Of a stretch of DNA of 24,122 bases, positions 6,587 through 14,490 are shown in pieces (the stretch's first letter is position 1; each line of letters begins with the position of its first letter). Origin of the DNA: Sphingobacterium thalpophilum. GTDB lineage: Bacteria > Bacteroidota > Bacteroidia > Flavobacteriales > Flavobacteriaceae. Location: contig CALPOS020000008.1 in the NCBI GenBank assembly GCA_943325255.2, positions 1-24,122 of the forward strand, given 5' to 3'. Position numbers and translations under genes: made by a program. The notes under the pieces were generated by a model. It was not told the DNA's origin. It ran no database searches and saw nothing but the letters and a program-made list of their open reading frames with translations.

Positions 6587-8238
6587 TATTTATTTAAGAT
6601 TTTGTTATAGTCAGCAGTATTACTAAGAATACTTACTGCCTTTTTTACTTCTAAATTGTTCTTAATGTAATATTGATATAAACCTTCTTTGTACTGATAA
6701 CGTTTGATGATTTCATCTAAAATTAGATTCTTAATTTCCTTTTGATTTTGATTCAATTGTGTTTCTTCACTTTTTTGAATAGCAGCTAACAATTGATTGT
6801 ATTCTGCAGAAATAGCGTTGTCAATCTTGTCTTTCTTTGCTGCATCTAACATTTTCTTTAAAGCCACTTCCGATTCAGAATCAAAATTGAAATTCTGTTT
6901 TTTCAGAAATGCTTTAAAATTCACAAAATCGGCATCAGTAATTGTTGGAATCGTGGTTCCGAGATTTGGATTTTTATAATAATAGTCGGTTACATAGTTG
7001 AAGATTCCATCGTTTTTAACAAGTGCTTCAGTGATAGGACTAAGTTTAGTTTCATCCATAACAACATCAGGAAGAATACCGCCACCATCATAAACTGTTC
7101 TGCCTTTCTGCGTTTTAAATGCGTTGTATTTGTCTGATGCTGTTCGAATCGCTTTTCCATCTTTATCTTTGTGAGAATAATCTAGCGCTTGGATGCATCG
7201 TCCTGATGGGGTGTAATATCGTGAAATGGTAATCTTGATTTGAGTTCCGTAAGTCAAGTCGACAGGTCGTTGCACCAGCCCTTTTCCAAAACTTCGTGAG
7301 CCAATAATAACGGCTCGGTCTAAATCTTGCAAAGCGCCTGATACAATTTCAGAAGCAGAAGCACTTTTGCCATCAACAATAATAGCTAATGGAATTTCTG
7401 TATCAATAGGTTCTTTAGTGGTTTTATAGATATTGTTGTGTTTTTCTATTTTAGATTTGGTCGTTACAATCACCTCGTTTTTTGGAAGGAAAAGATTGCA
7501 AATACTAACGGCTTCGTTCAAAAGACCTCCAGGGTTTCCTCGCAAATCTAATACAATTCTTTCAGCACCTTCTTTCTTTAATTGTTCCAACGCTTCTTTG
7601 GTTTCTAAAGCCGCTTTATTGTTGAATTGTGACAAGACGATATAGCCAGTTTTGTCATCAATCTTCCCAAAAAACGGTACGGCTTTTATCTCCACTTCAT
7701 CCAAAACAATTTGCGTGTTAAGTACTTTTCCTTGTCGGATAAATTTGAGGTTAACTTTGGTGTTCTTTGCGCCTTTGAGTAATTGCGAAGCATCGTCTTT
7801 AAAGTCTTTCAATTCTACATCACCAATTTGAATAATTTCATCGCCGGCTTTCAAACCCGCTTTGTCAGCGGGAAAGTTTTTGTAAGGTTCTTTGATGATG
7901 ACTTTGTCTTCTTTTCGAGTAATCAACGCGCCAATTCCGGTATATTCTCCAGTATTATTGATCTTGAATTTTACGACATCTTGTTCATTAAAATAATTGG
8001 TATATGGATCTAAATCAGCCAACATACTCTTTATGGCTTTGTCCATCAAATCTCCTGGATTCGTTTCGTCTACATAATTAGAGTTAACAGACTTGAATAA
8101 TGTTGTGAAAATTTCAATTTGTTTGGCAACTTCAAAAAAATCTTCTTTAAAACTGGCGCCAACAAGTAAAAATCCACTTAAAATAACCGGGATAAGATAT
8201 CTTTTTTTAAGGAAAGAAAAGTTGTAAAATGGTTTCAT
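6586..8238 (-). CDS. S41 family C-terminal processing protease with PDZ domain
   Basis: A 550-residue envelope serine protease. The N-terminus has one hydrophobic segment, about residues 13-28 (YLIPVILSGFLLVGAS), acting as signal or anchor. It is followed by the helical block ending in MLADLDPYTNYF, a PDZ domain at about 95-180 (DKAGLKAGDEIIQIGD) that recognises C-termini, and the S41 core. Core motifs are VLDLRGNPGGLL, the catalytic Ser in SASASE (about 294) and the general-base Lys in SFGKGLVQ (about 319). A long Lys/Gln-rich helical tail follows. The family trims C-terminal tails of envelope proteins. The gene precedes the double-OmpA gene with a 1-nt overlap and has a good promoter of its own. 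Proximity to rnpA is, from memory, conserved in flavobacteria. Confidence 0.92.
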   Translation of the reverse strand: MKPFYNFSFLKKRYLIPVILSGFLLVGASFKEDFFEVAKQIEIFTTLFKSVNSNYVDETNPGDLMDKAIKSMLADLDPYTNYFNEQDVVKFKINNTGEYTGIGALITRKEDKVIIKEPYKNFPADKAGLKAGDEIIQIGDVELKDFKDDASQLLKGAKNTKVNLKFIRQGKVLNTQIVLDEVEIKAVPFFGKIDDKTGYIVLSQFNNKAALETKEALEQLKKEGAERIVLDLRGNPGGLLNEAVSICNLFLPKNEVIVTTKSKIEKHNNIYKTTKEPIDTEIPLAIIVDGKSASASEIVSGALQDLDRAVIIGSRSFGKGLVQRPVDLTYGTQIKITISRYYTPSGRCIQALDYSHKDKDGKAIRTASDKYNAFKTQKGRTVYDGGGILPDVVMDETKLSPITEALVKNDGIFNYVTDYYYKNPNLGTTIPTITDADFVNFKAFLKKQNFNFDSESEVALKKMLDAAKKDKIDNAISAEYNQLLAAIQKSEETQLNQNQKEIKNLILDEIIKRYQYKEGLYQYYIKNNLEVKKAVSILSNTADYNKILNK

Positions 8239-8275
8239 TGGGATATGTAAAAAGTTCGAATTTTCGAATTAGCAC

Positions 8276-8305
8276 CAAATATAAAAGTTTAACGATTAAA
8301 AACAA
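8276..8305 (-). promoter_or_regulatory. Promoter of the S41 protease - OmpA operon
   Basis: On the minus strand TTG (8305-8303), 19 nt, TATATTTG (8283-8276). It fits TTG-N17-23-TAnnTTTG and lies 37 nt upstream of the ATG at 8238. Confidence 0.65.
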
Positions 8306-8350
8306 TAATTATTGGGAATTCCTTAAAGAAACTGCCAGACCGTTGATGCT

Positions 8351-8737
8351 TCAGTTTTCTTTTTCGGACTTGATTTGTGCTTTAAATTTTTCAAATAATT
8401 GAATCGTTTTTTCTTGAATTTCTGCGTAAGACAATCGGTCAGCACTTTGGTAAAAGAACATCAAGGCATAAGGTTTGTCGACAGCATTCAAAATGATATA
8501 TTTGTTTGTCCGAAATGTTTCCCGCAGGACTCTCTTGAAATAATTGCGATCGACTGCTTTTTTGAAATGTTTTTTTGACACAGAAACGCCAACTTGAATT
8601 GGTTGGTTGGAATCCGTTTCAACAGCAGCATAAACTAGCCTAAGAGGATATTTAGAGACTGATTTTCCTTTTGAAAAAATAAGATCAATCGTGTTTTTGC
8701 TCTTAAGCCGTTCTGATTTCGGATATTTATGATTCAT
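8351..8737 (-). CDS. rnpA: Ribonuclease P protein component
   Basis: A 128-residue basic protein that binds the RNase P RNA and assists 5' maturation of tRNA precursors. Signatures are the N-terminal SERLKSKNTIDLIFSKGKS with PLRLVY, the strand GVSVSKKHFKKAVDRN, and the RNxxKR motif in RNYFKRVLRETFR, the RNA-binding helix of the family. The Lys/Glu-rich C-terminus is typical of Bacteroidota. Here it is not next to rpmH/dnaA as in many bacteria but immediately upstream of an S41 protease gene, 113 nt away, with a separate promoter for the protease. Confidence 0.95.
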   Translation of the reverse strand: MNHKYPKSERLKSKNTIDLIFSKGKSVSKYPLRLVYAAVETDSNQPIQVGVSVSKKHFKKAVDRNYFKRVLRETFRTNKYIILNAVDKPYALMFFYQSADRLSYAEIQEKTIQLFEKFKAQIKSEKEN

Positions 8738-8759
8738 TTTGGTTTTCTAAACAAGATGA

Positions 8760-8767
8760 CAAAGGTA
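8760..8767 (-). promoter_or_regulatory. -7 promoter box of rnpA
   Basis: TACCTTTG on the minus strand matches TAnnTTTG exactly, 22 nt upstream of the rnpA ATG at 8737. No clear TTG lies at the right distance upstream; TTTCG at about 25 nt is the nearest. Confidence 0.45.
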
Positions 8768-8995
8768 CGAAGCGATTCGTATAAAACGGTAACGAAAAAT
8801 AGTCCTGAACATGTTATTCCATCGCCAAAAAGAAGGAGTATATGAATTTTGAAAGATAATATGGAAACAATATAAAAAACAGTTGTTGGTTCGGATTAAC
8901 TTTACATTTCATAATCAACGAACAAGAGACAAGCACAATCCTCAAGTTGAAGAAACAACTGCTAAAAGAAAGAGGATAAACATATAGATCACAAT
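8768..8995. other. Intergenic stretch between rnpA and the M1 peptidase terminator
   Basis: This is most of the 309-bp spacer 8738-9046. I find no convincing gene, tRNA or repeat. One plus-strand frame ends in a short open run (FIINEQETSTILKLKKQLL, then KERG and a stop at about 8979) without a start codon. It might be a gene remnant, but I cannot assign it. Confidence 0.4.
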
Positions 8996-9032
8996 AAAAA
9001 AGCCTTCCGATAATATTTAGGGAGGCTTTTTT
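8996..9032 (-). terminator. Intrinsic terminator of the M1 peptidase gene
   Basis: The arms AAAAAAGCCTTCC (8996-9008) and GGGAGGCTTTTTT (9020-9032) pair at 12 of 13 positions around an 11-nt loop, with A/T runs on the outside. On the minus strand it begins 14 nt after the M1 stop codon and ends in a T-run. The A-run on the other side means it could work in both directions. Confidence 0.75.
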
Positions 9033-9046
9033 CATGTATCGTTGTT

Positions 9047-10942
9047 TTATTTTTTCACTTCTGATTTCACTTCTTCAGGATAAACATTATTGCTTCTTTT
9101 GACATCGGCCATTAATCCGCTTTCGTCAATTGTTATTTTTTCGACGCTGCTTAACGGTTTCGAAATTTGAAAAGTAAATGTCGGATAAGCCCAAGCCCAA
9201 TCTGCCAAGATGGTTCTTTTGGTTTCTGGCGTTGGATTCTCTTTCACAAAACTCATCATGCGCAATGGAATGTAAAAAGTTTCTTTTGTTCCGTCTTTGT
9301 AATTCACGGTGAGGTCAATCGGCATCGGCATCCTTCCAATTCGTTCCAGAGTAACGGTGGTAGCATTTTCCCTGTCTTCTACATTTTTGATTCCGTAGTC
9401 AATCGTATTCGTTGTTTGCGTCCAATCGGTTAAATACCAGTCTAAATTGGCACCAGAAACACGCTCTGCAGTTCGCTTTATATCGTTTGGTGTTGGATGT
9501 TTGAATTTGAAATCAGCATAAAATCTTTTCACGGTTTTCATCAAATTTTCTTTTCCGATGAGATATCCTAATTGCGCCAAAAACACATCACCCTTGCTGT
9601 AGGAGGTAATCCCATATATTTGATTAAAATCATAGCGATCTGCATGCGTTGATTGTGGCAATTCTTTACCTGAATTTGCCATGAAATAATATCCTTTATA
9701 AGAACCTTCATGCGGATTAGCGGTCTTTTTTGTTGCAATTTCATTCATCCCCAAATCTTCAAGAAAAGAAGTAAAGCCTTCGTCCATCCAGCTGTGTTTG
9801 CTTTCGTTTGACGCTAAAACATGTTGAAACCACGAATGCGCCATTTCATGGGCAATAACGCCAATCAAACCGTCGTACTCGCCTTCACCTAGGATTAAAG
9901 TACACATGGCGTATTCCATTCCGCCGTCACCACCTTGAATAATCGAGTATTGATCGTACGGATACTTACCGACAGTTTCGTTGTAAAATTGCATTAACCG
10001 TGCAGTTTCCGGCTGAGATTTTTTCCAATTATCAATAATTTTCGGATTGTTTTTGTACAGAAAATGAAGGGTAGCTCCATTTGGTATTTGATAGATATCG
10101 TGCAAATAATCCTTATCTGCTGCCCATGTAAAATCGTGTACGTTTGGCGCAATAAAATGCCAAGTCAATGTTTTTGTTTTCTTTGGATAAGTGACTACAA
10201 CACCCGAATCTTGGTAGCCTTTTCCTATTTCATTTTTGTTTTGAAGGTAACCACTTCCGCCCAAAACATAATCTTTATCAATCGTAATTTTTACATCAAA
10301 GTCGCCCCAAACGCCGTGAAATTCTCGTGCGATGTATGGATCCGCATGCCAGCCTTCGAAATCAAATTCAGCGATTTTAGGATACCACTGCGCCATAGAA
10401 AATTCGACACCTTCGACATTATTTCTACCCGAACGACGAATTTGAACTGGCACTTGTCCGTCAAAATCTAGAGTCAACGTGGTTTGAGAGTTAGGAAGTA
10501 ATGGTTTTGATAAGGTCACTTCGAGGATTGTACCGACTTCTTGTACTGCAGCATCCTGACCATCTTGTTTAAAATTTGAAATTCTTAAATATCCGATTTC
10601 ATTTGGTTTTAATTTAGCAATACGACTTTCTTTGATTTCCTTTCCGCCGACTTTATTTTTGGTTACCATTCTTCTATCCGGATCAGCAATGCTTTGAAGA
10701 CGCGCGTCCATTTCACTTCCCGGTTGAAAAGCATTATTATACAAATGATAAAATACGCGCTTTAAAGTGTCTGGAGAATTGTTGGTGTACACCAAAGTTT
10801 GATTGCCTTTGTATTGGTAGTTCTTGACGTCTACAACAACATTCATTTTGTAATCAACTTTTTGCTGCCAATAATTGGAGTTTTGGGACCATCCGATTGC
10901 AGCAATAAGAAATAGAATTGAAAGCAGATTGAATTTATTCAT
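9047..10942 (-). CDS. Exported M1 family metallopeptidase (aminopeptidase-like)
   Basis: A 631-residue zinc peptidase with signal peptide MNKFNLLSILFLIAAIGWSQ. An N-terminal beta domain of about 25-270 starts with a YxMNVxxDVxxYxYxGxQTL pattern shared by M1 enzymes. The catalytic domain has GGMEYAM at about 340-346, the counterpart of GxMEN, and HEMAH at 365-369 with the third zinc ligand Glu at about 388 (HExxH-x18-E, in SKHSWMDEGF). The C-terminus is not a T9SS sorting domain as far as I can see, so release to the periplasm is likely. It would remove N-terminal residues from peptides. The gene is monocistronic by its terminator. The spacer to the upstream S8 gene carries that gene's terminator. 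Confidence 0.92.
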   Translation of the reverse strand: MNKFNLLSILFLIAAIGWSQNSNYWQQKVDYKMNVVVDVKNYQYKGNQTLVYTNNSPDTLKRVFYHLYNNAFQPGSEMDARLQSIADPDRRMVTKNKVGGKEIKESRIAKLKPNEIGYLRISNFKQDGQDAAVQEVGTILEVTLSKPLLPNSQTTLTLDFDGQVPVQIRRSGRNNVEGVEFSMAQWYPKIAEFDFEGWHADPYIAREFHGVWGDFDVKITIDKDYVLGGSGYLQNKNEIGKGYQDSGVVVTYPKKTKTLTWHFIAPNVHDFTWAADKDYLHDIYQIPNGATLHFLYKNNPKIIDNWKKSQPETARLMQFYNETVGKYPYDQYSIIQGGDGGMEYAMCTLILGEGEYDGLIGVIAHEMAHSWFQHVLASNESKHSWMDEGFTSFLEDLGMNEIATKKTANPHEGSYKGYYFMANSGKELPQSTHADRYDFNQIYGITSYSKGDVFLAQLGYLIGKENLMKTVKRFYADFKFKHPTPNDIKRTAERVSGANLDWYLTDWTQTTNTIDYGIKNVEDRENATTVTLERIGRMPMPIDLTVNYKDGTKETFYIPLRMMSFVKENPTPETKRTILADWAWAYPTFTFQISKPLSSVEKITIDESGLMADVKRSNNVYPEEVKSEVKK

Positions 10943-10977
10943 ATTTTAGAAATTTGATGTTTTATAAAATTAAAATA

Positions 10978-11005
10978 AGCTTGTAGATAAAGTATCTCAC
11001 AAGCT
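10978..11005 (-). terminator. Intrinsic terminator of the S8 peptidase gene
   Basis: AGCTTGTAGATA (10978-10989) pairs with TATCTCACAAGCT (10993-11005) with one bulged base. Read on the minus strand it starts about 26 nt after the S8 stop codon and is followed by TATTTTAATTTT. Confidence 0.55.
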
Positions 11006-11030
11006 CATTTTAAAAAAAGGGTGACGAAAA

Positions 11031-12629
11031 TTAACCTCTTACTTTTTTCTTCGCTGCTTTTACAGACATTTCTTCTGCCATTTTAAAAGCGTTGTATGCA
11101 TTTACCATTTTTCCAGAAGTCGAAATTTGACTTAGAGAACGCAAATCTTTTGGATCTCCGCCTACTTCAACATTTGAATCTACTGCGGTTCCGGAATTCA
11201 TAAGAATATACTTCACTTGTTTCGCTTTTAGATTCGGAAAATAAGAGCGAATTAATGCTGCAACTCCCGCAGCATTTGGAGAAGCCATAGAGGTTCCTTG
11301 CTCGTATTTGTAGGTGTTGTTTGGCGTGGTTGCATAAATTTTCATTCCAGGCGCAAACACATCTACATTAAATTTCCCGTAGTTAGAAAAAGGCGCAAGC
11401 ATATGAGTGCCATATTCATAATTTAAAGCGCCAACCGTAAGAACGTTCGATGCAAATTCTGTTTTTTTATCGTCAGAATCATTTGGGAAATTACTTTCAA
11501 TGTCGATGTCTTTGCCATCATTTCCTGCAGCATGAATGATTAAAACGTCTTTGCTTTCAGCATATTTTATAGCATCATAAACCCACTGCTTGTGTGGAGA
11601 ATAACTTTTTCCAAAACTTCCGTTGATCACTTTTGCACCGTTGTCAACCGCATAACGAATTCCTAAAGCAATATCTTTATCATATTCATCTCCGTTTGGC
11701 ACCGCTCTAATAGCCATAATTTCGACATCATTTGCAACTCCGTCGCCACCTAAATTATTGTTTCTGCTTTGAGCAATAATACCTGCGACGTGCGTGCCAT
11801 GCAGCGCACCTTTTTTGTCCGGACCATAAACCACATTATTGCCATAATACTTGGTACGAAGATCATCTGCATTGTCGCCTAAAACTTTTCTCCCATCAAA
11901 TTCCTTGTTGAGGTTGTAGTTGAGCATATCATAGACTTGGTTTTTGTAATCATTCAAGTCATCATTAAAGGTCGGACCGGTTTGACCGATAACACTCATC
12001 ATCACTTGTTTACTTCGATTGACAGTTGCGTCGGTAGATTCAATCGCTTCAACTTCTTCTAAAGTGTAGTTGTCTTTTTTCAAATAATCTGCAATAGTCT
12101 GCTTGGCTTTGAAAATAAAGTCAACTTGTTGTTTGCCTTGCATATTCTCTTCTAACATTTTTTCATATTCTGCTTGAGCAGATTTATACACTTCAGAACC
12201 ATCGTCCGCTTTTTTTAATATACGGGTCATTTCAAGGTTTTCTAGACTAGCATCGCCTAAAAAATTCCACCCATGAATATCATCTACGTAACCGTTTTTG
12301 TCATCGTCTTTACCATTGCCAGCAATTTCTTTCGGATTCGTCCAAAGCACAGATTTTAGGTCTTCATGGTCAGTATCAACTCCTGAATCCAAAACCGCAA
12401 CTATTATTTTTTTGCTTTTTCTGTTTTTGATCAATTCGGTGTAAACGCGATCAACACTCATTCCTGGAATACTATCTTTTGCAAGGTCAAGATGACTCCA
12501 TCTTTTGAGTTGTTCATCAGTTAATTTTCCTTTTTTAGTAACGAAAGCAGAAGTGCTCTGTGCTTGTATGGAAAATGACATTGCCAATGCAACAACAACT
12601 GAAAAATAAGCGGATTTAATTAAGTTCAT
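11031..12629 (-). CDS. Exported S8 family subtilisin-like serine peptidase
   Basis: A 532-residue secreted protease with signal peptide ending at about SIQAQ (residue 24). The catalytic triad is Asp81 in VAVLDSGVD, His277 in LHGTHVAGI and Ser447 in GTSMASPNAAGV, with the oxyanion Asn370 in HAAGND. An Asp-rich loop NGKDDDKNGYVDD at about 105-117 looks like a calcium site. An insertion of roughly 150 residues (about 128-270, charged and helical) separates Asp from His; in subtilisin these are about 30 apart. Such insertions occur in a Bacteroidota subtilase subgroup. No pro-domain of the I9 type is evident, and no T9SS C-terminal domain. A -7 box lies 22 nt before the ATG. Confidence 0.92.
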   Translation of the reverse strand: MNLIKSAYFSVVVALAMSFSIQAQSTSAFVTKKGKLTDEQLKRWSHLDLAKDSIPGMSVDRVYTELIKNRKSKKIIVAVLDSGVDTDHEDLKSVLWTNPKEIAGNGKDDDKNGYVDDIHGWNFLGDASLENLEMTRILKKADDGSEVYKSAQAEYEKMLEENMQGKQQVDFIFKAKQTIADYLKKDNYTLEEVEAIESTDATVNRSKQVMMSVIGQTGPTFNDDLNDYKNQVYDMLNYNLNKEFDGRKVLGDNADDLRTKYYGNNVVYGPDKKGALHGTHVAGIIAQSRNNNLGGDGVANDVEIMAIRAVPNGDEYDKDIALGIRYAVDNGAKVINGSFGKSYSPHKQWVYDAIKYAESKDVLIIHAAGNDGKDIDIESNFPNDSDDKKTEFASNVLTVGALNYEYGTHMLAPFSNYGKFNVDVFAPGMKIYATTPNNTYKYEQGTSMASPNAAGVAALIRSYFPNLKAKQVKYILMNSGTAVDSNVEVGGDPKDLRSLSQISTSGKMVNAYNAFKMAEEMSVKAAKKKVRG

Positions 12630-12651
12630 TTTTTATAAAATTAGGAATGGT

Positions 12652-12659
12652 CAAAAATA
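12652..12659 (-). promoter_or_regulatory. -7 promoter box of the S8 peptidase gene
   Basis: TATTTTTG on the minus strand matches TAnnTTTG, 22 nt upstream of the ATG at 12629. No TTG is found at the usual -33 distance. Confidence 0.45.
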
Positions 12660-12769
12660 ATTAGGATTAGTAAGATAATCAGGTTTAGTTAACAATAATT
12701 TAGGACGGCTTCCAATGAATAGCATCGTCTCGAAAGCGAGACAGTCCAGAAGAAAAAACCAAACTTAAT

Positions 12770-12856
12770 TTACTGCCACAAAGATTCAATTAATGAAAAA
12801 ATAAATTTTATGGAAGCAATAAATAGGAGCGTAACAAAATAGATGATTTTCAACAT
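12770..12856 (-). CDS. Possible 28-residue membrane peptide downstream of marR
   Basis: Reading leftward from ATG at 12856 gives MLKIIYFVTLLFIASIKFIF followed by SLIESLWQ and TAA. The first 20 residues are strongly hydrophobic with a Lys at position 3 and another at 17, consistent with one short membrane span. It starts 15 nt after the MarR stop codon on the same strand. A 6-bp hairpin (12727-12742, GTCTCG/CGAGAC) lies about 27 nt further downstream but lacks a T-run. AT-rich spacers throw up such ORFs by chance, so only conservation would settle it. Confidence 0.3.
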   Translation of the reverse strand: MLKIIYFVTLLFIASIKFIFSLIESLWQ

Positions 12857-12871
12857 AGTCTAAAGCGATTT

Positions 12872-13303
12872 TTAAGATTGACAATTTACAATTATTTTCT
12901 GTAAAGTGCGATTTAAATTTTCGAGGTCCTCTATAGATATTCCCACTTGGGCATTTCTTCGATTTTGCAGCACCAAATCTTGAACTTTGTAAATAATTTG
13001 TTCTCCAGAAGCAGTAACTTTCAAGATAGATGTTCTGCGATCTTTCGGGTTTGTTTTGCGATCTAAATACTTTGCTTTCACCAACAAATCGATTATTCTG
13101 GTGACCGAGGCGTTGTCCTTAAACACTTTCTTAGCCAAATCAATTTGGGGAATCCCCGGGTTTTCAAAAAGGACTTTAATAATCAGCCATTGGTCGACAG
13201 TGATATTAAACCCTTTTTCTTTTAATTTCTTTTGTGAGTAATTCCGATAGGTTCTAATCGCTTTGTCAAGCAGATAAAAATTAATGGTTTCAATACTTCC
13301 CAT
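12872..13303 (-). CDS. MarR family transcriptional regulator
   Basis: A 143-residue winged-helix DNA-binding protein. The N-terminal dimerisation helix (INFYLLDKAIRTYRNYSQKK) is followed by ITVDQWLIIKVLFENPG, recognition helix region IDLAKKVFKDNASVTRIIDL, then the wing with YLDRKTNPKDRRTSILKVT, where the DxRR motif is the MarR hallmark. A C-terminal dimerisation helix follows. MarR proteins are usually dimeric repressors of their own and adjacent promoters, released by small ligands or oxidation. No Cys is present near the N-terminus, so an OhrR-type peroxide sensor is unlikely. A palindrome 30 nt upstream is a candidate operator. Its neighbours are an MBL-fold hydrolase upstream on the same strand and a possible micro-ORF downstream. 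Confidence 0.92.
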   Translation of the reverse strand: MGSIETINFYLLDKAIRTYRNYSQKKLKEKGFNITVDQWLIIKVLFENPGIPQIDLAKKVFKDNASVTRIIDLLVKAKYLDRKTNPKDRRTSILKVTASGEQIIYKVQDLVLQNRRNAQVGISIEDLENLNRTLQKIIVNCQS

Positions 13304-13325
13304 ACGAATTGTAAAAAGATTCTAT

Positions 13326-13345
13326 GTCAAAAGTTGACGCGTCAA
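13326..13345. promoter_or_regulatory. Candidate MarR operator: TTGACGCGTCAA palindrome plus extra half-site
   Basis: TTGACGCGTCAA (13334-13345) is a perfect 12-bp palindrome ending 30 nt upstream of the marR ATG. A further GTCAA at 13326-13330 pairs with the first TTGAC across AAG, giving three half-sites in 20 bp. On the minus strand it overlaps TTTATTTG, a one-mismatch -7 box, so a bound protein would block transcription start. Autoregulation by the adjacent MarR is an inference. Confidence 0.55.
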
Positions 13346-13378
13346 ATAAATAAAAAAATGTTTAGATTGTTGCTAAAC

Positions 13379-14236
13379 TTAGAAAATTTCCTTTGTCGTG
13401 AAAACATCTTTCAAGCGAATTCCTTTTTCAGTTCTTTCAACGGTAATAATTTCATTATGAGCATCGTGCTCTAAAAACAAATAATAATTATGATCTGCCG
13501 CAGTATTTAAAAAGGCCTCTTTTTCGGGTAAAGTCAATAATGGTCTTGTATCATAACCCATGACATAAGGCAAAGGAATGTGACCTGCGGTTGGAATTAA
13601 ATCGGCCATAAAACAGATAATTTTATCGCGATATTTGATTTGAGGAATCATCATTTTATCTGTGTGACCATCCACGAAATGGATTCCGAAGTTTAATTCA
13701 GAGTTCTCAAGAAAGTTCGAGTCGGCTTTTGTTATAAATGATAATTGTCCACTTTCTTGCATGGGAAGTATGTTTTCCGAAAGGAAAGACGCTTTTTCTC
13801 TAGCGTTTGGTTTGGTTGCCCATTCCCAATGATCTTGATTACTCCAGTATTTGGCATTCTTAAAGGCAACTTCATAGCCCGTTCTATCTGAATTCCATTG
13901 TACACTTCCTCCGCAATGATCAAAATGCAAATGTGTCATAAAAACATCCGTGATATCGTCGCGATGAAATCCAAAACGAGCCAAGGATTTATCAATACTA
14001 TGTGTTCCCCAAAGCGAATAGTAACCGAAAAATTTTTCAGATTGCTTGTCCCCCATTCCGGTATCAATAAGAATTAATCGATTACCATTTTCAACTAATA
14101 GACATCTCGCCGCGATATCTATCAGATTGTTAGCATCTGCTGGATTGGTTTTATTCCAAATCGTTTTCGGAACGACACCAAACATGGCGCCGCCATCTAA
14201 CTTAAAATTACCAGCTTCTATAGGATAGAGTTTCAT
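13379..14236 (-). CDS. MBL-fold metallo-hydrolase
   Basis: A 285-residue metallo-beta-lactamase-fold hydrolase. The metal motif THLHFDHCGG is at about 101-110 (HxHxDH), preceded by LILIDTGMG at about 54-62. A third histidine is in VDGHTD, the bridging Asp in FMADLIPTAGH, and a final histidine in LEHDAHNE. This layout resembles N-acyl homoserine lactonase-like and related lactonase/hydrolase members, but the substrate cannot be read from sequence. There is no signal peptide, so it is cytoplasmic. The stop codon lies 33 nt before the marR palindrome, and the gene is upstream of marR on the same strand. It might be co-regulated, but no direct evidence is seen. It is divergent from the suf locus. 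Confidence 0.85.
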   Translation of the reverse strand: MKLYPIEAGNFKLDGGAMFGVVPKTIWNKTNPADANNLIDIAARCLLVENGNRLILIDTGMGDKQSEKFFGYYSLWGTHSIDKSLARFGFHRDDITDVFMTHLHFDHCGGSVQWNSDRTGYEVAFKNAKYWSNQDHWEWATKPNAREKASFLSENILPMQESGQLSFITKADSNFLENSELNFGIHFVDGHTDKMMIPQIKYRDKIICFMADLIPTAGHIPLPYVMGYDTRPLLTLPEKEAFLNTAADHNYYLFLEHDAHNEIITVERTEKGIRLKDVFTTKEIF

Positions 14237-14377
14237 ATATTATTTGTTCTAAAAAGGTTTCATTTATAATCCGAAAAATACTAAAAATCACTTTCAAATA
14301 AAGTTAAAATCAGTTTTTTCTATGTTAATATTATATTTAAAAATGTGGGTCTTTATTTCGTAAAGTATATTTTAGTA

Positions 14378-14385
14378 TATCTTTG
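14378..14385 (+). promoter_or_regulatory. -7 promoter box of the suf locus
   Basis: TATCTTTG matches TAnnTTTG. It would give a leader of about 100 nt before the sufA ATG at 14491. No TTG is present at the -33 distance. The leader holds a weak AGGAAA/TTTCCT inverted repeat (14412-14417 and 14441-14446). I do not recognise an IscR-type operator. Confidence 0.5.
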
Positions 14386-14490
14386 CGGTTAATTTAGACA
14401 AAATCAATATAAGGAAATCAAGATCGTTTTTTCAAGACTGTTTCCTCGAATTGAACAACGTCCAAATAATAATATCAAAGCAAATTAGAT

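Noticed and set aside
8880..8980. Plus-strand open run ending ILKLKKQLLKERG, possible gene remnant
   Set aside because: It has no start codon, no recognisable family, and is short enough to be chance.
8814..9035. 73-residue minus-strand ORF between the M1 gene and rnpA
   Set aside because: Its start lies in the M1 terminator hairpin and its translation is low-complexity, with no family resemblance.
9047..12629. T9SS secretion of the M1 and S8 peptidases
   Set aside because: I do not see a C-terminal sorting domain (type A or B) in either protein.
12727..12742. GTCTCG/CGAGAC hairpin as the marR terminator
   Set aside because: The stem is only 6 bp and no T-run follows on the minus strand.
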